Below, in pieces: positions 58,154-64,000 of a DNA stretch of 64,000 nucleotides. The translations under genes were made by a program, and so were the position numbers. The stretch comes from Lysinibacillus_B sp036662795 (GTDB taxonomy: Bacteria > Bacillota > Bacilli > Bacillales_A > Planococcaceae): the NCBI RefSeq assembly GCF_036662795.1, contig NZ_JBAFWZ010000016.1, forward strand, positions 10,775-74,774, given 5' to 3'. How positions within the stretch are numbered: position 1 is the first letter of the stretch; each line of letters begins with the position of its first letter. The notes under the pieces are model-generated. The model worked only from the letters and a program-made list of their open reading frames with translations, ran no database searches and was not told the origin of the DNA.

Positions 58154-59344
58154 ATGGAAGTATATGTTCGGCGGGGCGACACATTTTGGTATTATAGCCA
58201 ATTATTTGGCATACCTCTTCAATTATTAATTGACTCTAACCGTCAAATAAATCCGAATGCCCTTTCTATTGGGGCTGAGATTCAAATTCCTGGATTCCTT
58301 GTTCAAAACTATCAAATTAAGCCAGGTGATACTTTATGGACGATTGCAACAAACCGAAATCTTGCTTGGGATGCCTTGTTACTCGTAAACCCTGAACTTA
58401 ATCCGAACTTTCTAAAAATCGGACAGACGATTAAGGTGCCGATTCGCGTGACATGGCGACTCGTAAACGGAAAGCAAAATTATGACTATGCTACGATGAT
58501 GAATGATATTAGGCAGCTACAGACTGTTTACCCATTCCTACAAACCCCATCCATTGGCAATTCTGTTCTAGGCAAAGAAATTCCACAAGTACTGATTGGA
58601 AATGGGACTAAACGGGTGCATTATAATGGCTCCTTTCATGGAAATGAATGGATTACTACCCCCATCATTATGACGTTTTTGAATGATTATGCCCTATCCT
58701 TAACAAATCAGCAGCCGATTCGTGGACTGTACACGTACCCACTTTATTCGCAATCAAACTTATCAATCGTGCCAATGGTCAATCCTGACGGGGTAGATTT
58801 AGTGCTCCATGGACCACCAGAACAGGAGCCTTGGCGAAGCAAGGTCGTCGAATGGAATAATGGGAGCACGAATTTTTCTGGCTGGAAGGCTAATATTCGA
58901 GGTGTCGATTTAAACGATCAATTCCCAGCACTATGGGAGTTAGAAAGAGAAAATGGTCCTAAAACTCCCGGACCAAGAGATTATGGTGGCGAAAAACCTT
59001 TATCAGAGCCAGAATCCATAGCGATGGCGGATTTAACAAAGAGCCGTGATTTTGCCAGAGTCCTTGCTTTCCATACACAGGGAGAAGTTATTTATTGGGG
59101 CTTCCAAAACTTAGAGCCGCCAGAATCCGAAGTGCTTGTAAAAGAATTTAGTAGAGTGAGTGGCTACGAGCCTATTCGGAGCATCTATAGCTATGCTGGC
59201 TATAAGGATTGGTTTATTCAGGATTGGCGAAGACCTGGCTTTACCGTCGAGCTTGGCCTTGGAAAGAATCCTCTTCCCCTTTCGCAATTTGACGAAATAT
59301 ACGAGGAAGCGTTAGGTATTTTTTTAGCCGCTTTATATATGTGA
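58154..59344 (+). CDS. Gamma-D-glutamyl-(L)-meso-diaminopimelate peptidase, ENP1 type
   Basis: 396 residues, the same length as B. sphaericus endopeptidase I. Two LysM repeats (1-46 and 52-96) bind peptidoglycan. An M14 zinc carboxypeptidase domain follows with H162 and E165 in FHGNEW, H307 in LAFHTQGE, Y347 in IYSYAGY region and E366 in GFTVELGLG. No signal peptide is seen, as expected for the sporulation enzyme, which cuts cortex or mother-cell muropeptides. ATG follows AAGGGAGGCACGTC. Confidence 0.94.
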   Translation: MEVYVRRGDTFWYYSQLFGIPLQLLIDSNRQINPNALSIGAEIQIPGFLVQNYQIKPGDTLWTIATNRNLAWDALLLVNPELNPNFLKIGQTIKVPIRVTWRLVNGKQNYDYATMMNDIRQLQTVYPFLQTPSIGNSVLGKEIPQVLIGNGTKRVHYNGSFHGNEWITTPIIMTFLNDYALSLTNQQPIRGLYTYPLYSQSNLSIVPMVNPDGVDLVLHGPPEQEPWRSKVVEWNNGSTNFSGWKANIRGVDLNDQFPALWELERENGPKTPGPRDYGGEKPLSEPESIAMADLTKSRDFARVLAFHTQGEVIYWGFQNLEPPESEVLVKEFSRVSGYEPIRSIYSYAGYKDWFIQDWRRPGFTVELGLGKNPLPLSQFDEIYEEALGIFLAALYM

Positions 59345-59373
59345 CGTTGTTAGTATGGCTTAATGACCTACAA

Positions 59374-59415
59374 AACATAGCATCGAAAAAACATTTTTTC
59401 GTGCTATGTTTTTTT
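59374..59415 (+). terminator. Terminator of the peptidase gene
   Basis: AACATAGCA and TGCTATGTT arms with an inner GAAAAAA/TTTTTTC stem, then a T run. Confidence 0.9.
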
Positions 59416-59476
59416 GTGATAAAAAATTTGTCTAATGCCATATTAAGAAAGACAAAAGAGAAAGGAGGTATTTGTT

Positions 59477-59635
59477 ATGGGAAGAGACAATAAACAAGGC
59501 AAAAGTCAAAACAAGGGTTCTTTACCCCAAACACCGAAAAACCAAAAAATAGCACCAAATAAAGCGAAGGAAGAGTTCTCTGAAGAATTTGCTTCACTTA
59601 TTAAATCGGTTACGAATGGAGAAAAGAAAAAATAG
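59477..59635 (+). CDS. YfhD-like small spore-related peptide
   Basis: 52 residues. MGRDNKQGKSQNKGSLPQTP followed by KNQK matches the front of YfhD-type peptides (MGR...K..LPQ.PKNQK). The C-terminal half ends FSEEFASLIKSVTNG. AAAGGAGGTATTTGTT is the ribosome site. It lies 12 bp before a SASP gene and is probably expressed in sporulation. Confidence 0.68.
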   Translation: MGRDNKQGKSQNKGSLPQTPKNQKIAPNKAKEEFSEEFASLIKSVTNGEKKK

Positions 59636-59646
59636 GAGGTCTTCAT

Positions 59647-59838
59647 TTGGAATATCAACGTGCACAAGAAATTGTTGCCTCACCTTCTGAGTATGAGGTG
59701 AGCTATAATGGCGTGTCGATTTGGATAGACAAGCTACACGATGATGAAAAAACGGCAACCGTTCACTTAAGGCGCTCGCTTGAAGAACGATCCGAAGTGG
59801 CGATTTCTGAATTAAAAGAAGAATATTTAGTTCATTAA
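59647..59838 (+). CDS. sspH: H-type small acid-soluble spore protein
   Basis: 63 residues. RAQEIVASPSEYEVSYNGVS, then ATVHLRRSLEERSEVAISEL match SspH proteins (RAKEI..SP....V.Y.G..V.I......  TA.V......E...V.V..L.E). It is packed into the forespore. The start is TTG with AGGAGGTCTTCAT upstream. Confidence 0.88.
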   Translation: MEYQRAQEIVASPSEYEVSYNGVSIWIDKLHDDEKTATVHLRRSLEERSEVAISELKEEYLVH

Positions 59839-59846
59839 CCTCTTGC

Positions 59847-59885
59847 TGGCAGTCCTAGGAGAAATTCTCTTAAGGCTGCTGGCTT
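59847..59885 (+). terminator. Terminator of the sspH unit
   Basis: GCAGTCCTAGGAGAA and TTCTCTTAAGGCTGC pair with wobbles, then TGGCTTTTCTTGTT. Confidence 0.75.
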
Positions 59886-59969
59886 TTCTTGTTATATACC
59901 CTCGAATAATTTTCTATAACCTTGTATATATTGTCTATTATATATGTATTTTTTGTAAAGGAAGGTAAT

Positions 59970-60293
59970 ATGAAAAATAGAAGATTCATACTGCTCTTGA
60001 GCTTGTTTATAGCTATACTAAATTTATTTGATGGAATTGCAACTCACTTTGGTTTAATCCACAATATTATTGAAGAAGCTAACCCAATTATGAAAACTAT
60101 CGCCACCTTTAGTCCTGCACTCTTTCTATTGATTAAAACTTTACTTTCTATTTTGATTGTTGCCGTTTCTTATTGGATTTATAAGTATAGCCTCGCAGCA
60201 TTTCAACGGTTTTACTTTCTCTCATTAGTAGGTGTTCTTACGCTATATATAGGGATATTTAGTATGCATATTTTTTGGCTAGTGCTGCTATAA
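59970..60293 (+). CDS. DUF5658-like membrane protein
   Basis: 107 residues with three to four membrane helices. FIAILNLFDGIATHFGLIHN and EEANPIMKTIATFSP followed by FLLIKTLLSI fit the DUF5658 pattern. Function unknown. ATG 59970 has AAGGAAGGTAAT upstream. Confidence 0.75.
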   Translation: MKNRRFILLLSLFIAILNLFDGIATHFGLIHNIIEEANPIMKTIATFSPALFLLIKTLLSILIVAVSYWIYKYSLAAFQRFYFLSLVGVLTLYIGIFSMHIFWLVLL

Positions 60294-60301
60294 AATGAAA
60301 A

Positions 60302-60336
60302 AATGCCCTATGCCTTGATATAGACGTAGAGCATTC
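60302..60336. terminator. Convergent terminator
   Basis: AATGC-CTA and TAG-GCATT arms between the DUF5658 gene and the isochorismatase-like gene. Confidence 0.6.
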
Positions 60337-60342
60337 CTCATA

Positions 60343-60879
60343 TTATTTTACTAGTGCAGAGATTGCCTTAAACGTATCTCCCTTTGCAATTTCTTGCATT
60401 TCAAATAGTGCCATTTCAACACTTGTTATTTTAGCACCGAGTCCGATCATTTTCTGAATTCCTACTTCTCGATTGCCAATTGTTCGAGATGACACACAGT
60501 CTACAAGAACTTCCACCTCATAGCCATTTTCTAATAGCTGTGCTGCCGTTTGATACACACAAATATGTGTCTCAATTCCAGCTAACAGTACCTTTTTTCG
60601 TCGGGTCTCTTCTAGCTTTTCTACAAATTCTTTCGTGTTATATGCACTAAATGTAATTTTTTCTATTGGCTCGCCGTTAATTTCGTTCGCAATCGCCTCT
60701 ACAGTCCGACCAAGTCCTTTTGGGTATTGCTCCAGCCATAGGATTGGTAGCTCTAAAAGATTTGCTCCCTGGACTACCTTTACAATATTGTCTATAACAG
60801 TTTCACTTTCATCCACAATCCCGGCTAGCTTTCCTTGAATATCAATTAACACTAGCACCGTTTCATCCTTTGTTAACAT
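60343..60879 (-). CDS. Isochorismatase-family hydrolase (YcaC-like)
   Basis: 178 residues. VLVLIDIQGKLA carries the catalytic Asp, a Lys in EKITFSAYNTKEF and the Cys in LLAGIETHICVYQTA complete the triad. The substrate of this subgroup is unknown. ATG 60879 has AAAGGGGGATGC upstream; an earlier in-frame codon is rejected. Confidence 0.9.
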   Translation of the reverse strand: MLTKDETVLVLIDIQGKLAGIVDESETVIDNIVKVVQGANLLELPILWLEQYPKGLGRTVEAIANEINGEPIEKITFSAYNTKEFVEKLEETRRKKVLLAGIETHICVYQTAAQLLENGYEVEVLVDCVSSRTIGNREVGIQKMIGLGAKITSVEMALFEMQEIAKGDTFKAISALVK

Positions 60880-61566
60880 AGTGCATCCCCCTTTATTGTT
60901 ATCACTCTTATTATAAATGAAGGAGAATAAAATTTTCATCCCAAATATAGCTTTAACTTTATTTCGTGCTTTTAATATAGTTTCTTTCTGTAGGAATTCT
61001 GATAAAAATAGTTAAATGTCGTCCATAAACGCGATAGAATAATGGCAAAAAAGGCATTTTTTCTGCTATTTCCTTTGTTATCTAATACTATAAGCTACCG
61101 ATCAACCAGTATAAAAGACATATATTTTTTTATCGCTACTAGAGCTAATACTGACTTAGTAAAGGCGATTTCCAAGCAAAAATTGATACAGAATCGAAAA
61201 GGCTGTTTACGTTGCCTATCGATTATTTGCTTGCCAGTCATTTTTTCAGCTCATTTTCCGCCTCTACAAATGAAAAAAGCCTATTTATTTTTTCTTGGCG
61301 AAATTTCTAACTCGATTTATTTAAAATAGTCGATTTTGACATACAACATATTTCTAAATAAGTGCCATATGATATTTTTCTGCTATTTGACACATATTTA
61401 TAAATAAGTAGTATATCAATTCCGCCAAATCGATCAACTAACGATTAAAAACTATCACCATAAAATACAACCTCCATTATTTTTTTCTTACTAGCATCCT
61501 AATCGATTAACTTTTATACTAGAAGATAATTATTTTTTATACAGCATAGATTAGGAGGTAGAATTA
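60880..61566. other. AT-rich intergenic region with direct repeats
   Basis: No supported gene. CATATTTCTAAATAAGT (61347-61363) and CATATTTATAAATAAGT (61393-61409) form a 17-bp direct repeat, each with TTGACA 1-11 bp upstream (61336 and 61387). This may be a doubled promoter or operator for the gene at 61567. Confidence 0.5.
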
Positions 61567-62052
61567 ATGCTACGACTGAGCTGGATGATTAGTTTAGGAA
61601 TTGCACTTCTAGGAGTAATGGTGATCCAACACTTTTTCTCATTAAGTGCAGAGGAAAGGGCTGGCGGTGGAAATTTAGGAGCTGTAGGTATTACGTTAGT
61701 GCTACCTTTTATATTATTAAGCCTCTTTACAACATTTCGATATTTTGTAGATAAGGCTAGAAAGGCACAGGATAAAATACTGCGTGCTCTTTTCCTCATA
61801 GGTGGGATAGCACTTATTGGGGCACTTATTTATTTCTCACTCAATTACAAGGATGGCGTGTACATAGAGCTTGGTGGAACTACGAAGGACGAAGAGTCAA
61901 AAATTTACGGGTTCCCAGTACTTAATGAATATACAAACCATGTTTTTATAAACTTCTACACATTTGCGCTTATTCAAACGATTAGTGCTGTCTTTGGTGG
62001 AATTATTGGTACCTTGAAGCAGATAAAAACAGACGAAGCCTTTCAAGAGTAA
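61567..62052 (+). CDS. Hypothetical four-helix membrane protein
   Basis: 161 residues, membrane helices around 5-25, 40-60, 78-98 and 130-150, with an extracellular loop rich in KDGVYIELGG and a cytosolic C-terminus (KQIKTDEAFQE). GGAGGTAGAATTA is the ribosome site. No family is recognised. Confidence 0.75.
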   Translation: MLRLSWMISLGIALLGVMVIQHFFSLSAEERAGGGNLGAVGITLVLPFILLSLFTTFRYFVDKARKAQDKILRALFLIGGIALIGALIYFSLNYKDGVYIELGGTTKDEESKIYGFPVLNEYTNHVFINFYTFALIQTISAVFGGIIGTLKQIKTDEAFQE

Positions 62053-62057
62053 ATAAA

Positions 62058-62090
62058 AGTCTACTGCAAGTATTTTTGCAGTAGACTCTT
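62058..62090. terminator. Convergent terminator
   Basis: AGTCTACTGCAA and TTGCAGTAGACT, a 12-bp perfect stem, between two convergent genes. Confidence 0.9.
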
Positions 62091-62097
62091 CAACCCA

Positions 62098-63588
62098 TCA
62101 TCTAGTTTTTTCTTGCCCCGTTATATTGACCTCTTCCTTGTTTAATTTCATCGAATTTACTGTAGTGAAGAAAACACCGCTCGCTAAAACAAGCAGCAGA
62201 ATGCCAGTAAATAGGAAGCTGCCACCAATCGATAAAGGAAGCATCCCTAAACCTGAGGAACCGACGACTACACCTAAAGAGAAGAATGCATAAAAATAAC
62301 CATATGCCTTTCCTCGAATAGAGGCTGTCGTTGAACGAACAAGCAATGTATTGATCGCCGGGAATAAAAAGGCAAACCCTACTCCATATAAGGCAAGTGC
62401 CCCGTAGAGAGATGAAGATGTTGTCATTTGACCAATGAATATTTGACTACATCCAATAATGCTAAGACCGAATATTAAGCTATACGCAGGATGCAATTTA
62501 TCAAACAAACGATTTGTCGGTAGGATAAAAATAAGAACTGCTACAATTCCGAACATACTCATTAGCGTTCCACTTAAACGTGAGCTATAGCCTAAGCTTT
62601 CGACATGTAGAGGCAGCAAATAGGCAAGTGCCCCCTGTGAAAACATGAGGAAAAACGCTCCGCTATAGGATTGAATGATTCCCTTATTAAACTGGAACGG
62701 TGTACGAATTTTTTGTTCTTTTACGGTTTTTGTAGCTGTTGCCTTCAAGAATAATAGGGTTAAAATCGCAAGCGCTACACCAACTACCGCTACAGATGTA
62801 AAAACAAACGGTACAGATAAACGATTCGCCATAATGCCACTATAGGCAGGACCAACAATCGCAGCAATCCCGACAAAAGACCCTGTAATGGCACTTTGAC
62901 TACCCTGTTTATCCTTCTTTGTTGTATTCGCCAAAAGCGTAAATGCTGCTGGAACAATTAAGCCTCCGAGGAATCCATGAATAAAACGAACTGCTACTAG
63001 AATCTGCACATTATCCGCAAAATTATAAAGCATTAACGAGCCACTTGTTGCAAAAAGTCCTATGACAAGCACAATAAATGCCCCGTAGCGATCCGTTAAC
63101 ACGCCTGATAAAATATTCCCAAACGTATTTGTTAAAGAATAGATCCCCACGATAAAGCCTGCCACCATTGCCGTTGCCCCTACCGAAGTAGCAAACGTAC
63201 TTATGACAGGCAGCTGAGTAAATAAATCAATAAAGGTGAAAAAGATAATCATATAAACGATCCATGATTTTTGAAACGGCTTTACATGGTAGCGCTTTTG
63301 ATGCTTTTTCAAATATAGGTCAAAAATAAAATTACCGAATGGAATAAACGCCACGAAGAAAGCAAGGAAGGATAGTCCTACATGCCACTGCACTCTTAGC
63401 TGTGTAAAAAGTATAGATAGTGCGTAGGCGACAAAAATCCCGCCATGCAAAGCCCCTACGACCGTTACCGCCATCGGTAGATCTCCATAATATTTCAATG
63501 GCATCGCAATAAAGAGTAGAGCAATTAAAGAAATGCCATCAACAATTCCTGCAACACGCAAAATGTTAATTGGATGAAGCGACACCAT
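62098..63588 (-). CDS. MFS transporter with N-terminal DUF3817 domain
   Basis: 496 residues. The first ~95 residues (LRVAGIVDGISLIALLFIAM, YYGDLPMAVTVVGALHGGIF) match the DUF3817 membrane domain, usually a stand-alone ~100-residue protein. After a charged linker (LKKHQKRYHVKPFQKS), residues ~108-480 form a 12-helix MFS domain with VLTDRYGA and AKTKKDKQGSQSAITG-like loops. The substrate is unknown; drug efflux is common in this MFS branch. Confidence 0.85.
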   Translation of the reverse strand: MVSLHPINILRVAGIVDGISLIALLFIAMPLKYYGDLPMAVTVVGALHGGIFVAYALSILFTQLRVQWHVGLSFLAFFVAFIPFGNFIFDLYLKKHQKRYHVKPFQKSWIVYMIIFFTFIDLFTQLPVISTFATSVGATAMVAGFIVGIYSLTNTFGNILSGVLTDRYGAFIVLVIGLFATSGSLMLYNFADNVQILVAVRFIHGFLGGLIVPAAFTLLANTTKKDKQGSQSAITGSFVGIAAIVGPAYSGIMANRLSVPFVFTSVAVVGVALAILTLLFLKATATKTVKEQKIRTPFQFNKGIIQSYSGAFFLMFSQGALAYLLPLHVESLGYSSRLSGTLMSMFGIVAVLIFILPTNRLFDKLHPAYSLIFGLSIIGCSQIFIGQMTTSSSLYGALALYGVGFAFLFPAINTLLVRSTTASIRGKAYGYFYAFFSLGVVVGSSGLGMLPLSIGGSFLFTGILLLVLASGVFFTTVNSMKLNKEEVNITGQEKTR

Positions 63589-63889
63589 GTATGCCTCCTT
63601 TTAAAATAGCAACTAAAAAAGTATATAGTTTCCCAACTCTCATTGTACACAGTTCCAAGCAATCTTTAAACAGTTGAGAGCAATTGATGAAAAACGTTCA
63701 CGAGTTGAACCAATTTCAGAGGATTTCATTGGAAAGCATAGATAATAAGTGTAGAGTTCGGACGATATGAGTAGATAAAGAGGCGAAATAATGGAGACCA
63801 TTGATTATAATAACTGTTTATTTTATGATTCCCACCTTTAATTCTTGCGCAAAAACGGAGACTTCCGGAGAAAAATTTTTCACTATACA
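63589..63889. other. Intergenic region upstream of the MFS gene
   Basis: No supported gene. Holds the MFS promoter on the minus strand and AT-rich sequence without clear repeats. Confidence 0.5.
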
Positions 63890-63922
63890 TAAAAAAAGAG
63901 CAAGCTTTGAGGAAGCCGCTCT
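63890..63922 (-). terminator. Terminator of a minus-strand gene beyond the right edge
   Basis: AGAGC and GCTCT arms with inner GGCTT/AAGCT pairing, then TTTTTTT on the minus strand. A short open frame that ends near 63961 could be the 3' end of that gene, but it is too short to name. Confidence 0.6.
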
Positions 63923-64000
63923 ATATTAGTATATTTAAATGGTCTCACTAGCGTCGCATTAAAATAATTCAACTCCGCCGTTAAATCTGAATTTTCTGAA

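Noticed and set aside
61042..61329. Plus-strand open frame of 95 codons in the AT-rich gap
   Set aside because: No ribosome site, unusual composition, and no family resemblance; the region looks non-coding.
63920..64000. 3' end of a named gene at the right edge
   Set aside because: Two frames are possible in the last 80 bp and neither is long enough to identify.

Overview
This window is from a low-GC Gram-positive endospore former, most likely a Lysinibacillus of the sphaericus/fusiformis group. The host half keeps the gene order of the Bacillus subtilis gerE-racE-rph, sdhCAB, uvrC-trxA-etfAB-fadR-lcfA and mutS2-polX-cvpA-zapA-rnhC neighbourhood. It carries spore genes (gerE, an H-type SASP, a YfhD-like peptide) and a 396-residue LysM-M14 peptidase with the length and architecture of the B. 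sphaericus endopeptidase ENP1.

Positions 1 to about 27,700 are the integrase-proximal part of a siphovirus-type prophage inserted into the 3' end of a tRNA-Arg(TCT) gene (27688-27761, minus). The left end of the prophage (tail, lysis, second att site) lies outside the window. From the att site leftward the order is: integrase, ImmA-type protease and CI-like repressor (plus strand); Cro-like repressor, Rha antirepressor and early DNA-binding proteins; YqaJ exonuclease and RecT; a DnaD-type initiator with iteron-like repeats and a DnaC-type loader; YopX, RecU and small accessory genes; a PP-loop (PAPS-reductase-like) enzyme; a late regulator; a plus-strand P-loop ATPase cargo gene; TerS, TerL, portal and Mu-F-like head protein; a 2.6 kb regulatory and moron cassette; then protease/scaffold, cement, major capsid and head-tail connector genes. 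Many starts were moved downstream to the codon that has a Shine-Dalgarno sequence, and nine small SD-led genes of 26-52 codons were added.

Positions 27,762 to 64,000 are host chromosome. Minus-strand operons encode nucleotide sanitation and RNA processing (rph-rdgB-yfcE), peptidoglycan precursor synthesis (racE), succinate dehydrogenase, excision repair (uvrC), thioredoxin, a FadR-controlled fatty-acid oxidation set (fadR, enoyl-CoA hydratase, etfB, etfA, lcfA), DNA maintenance (mutS2, polX) and cell division (zapA, cvpA). Plus-strand genes include yslB, rnhC, a small histidine-bearing membrane protein, psiE, the ENP1-type peptidase and spore peptides. The window ends with a DUF3817-MFS fusion transporter.

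The points most worth a second look are: (i) a lysine riboswitch that controls an orphan aspartokinase ACT regulatory domain with no catalytic domain; (ii) the P-loop ATPase cargo gene beside an apparent small structured RNA in the prophage; (iii) an in-frame internal start that would release the scaffold from the protease/scaffold gene; (iv) CI operators centred in the spacers of both lytic and lysogenic promoters, plus one inside the cro gene; (v) short plus-strand promoter-terminator units opposite the early and late operons; (vi) a second BRO/XRE regulatory cassette inside the head gene module; and (vii) intergenic repeats with 10-12 bp terminal inverted repeats.
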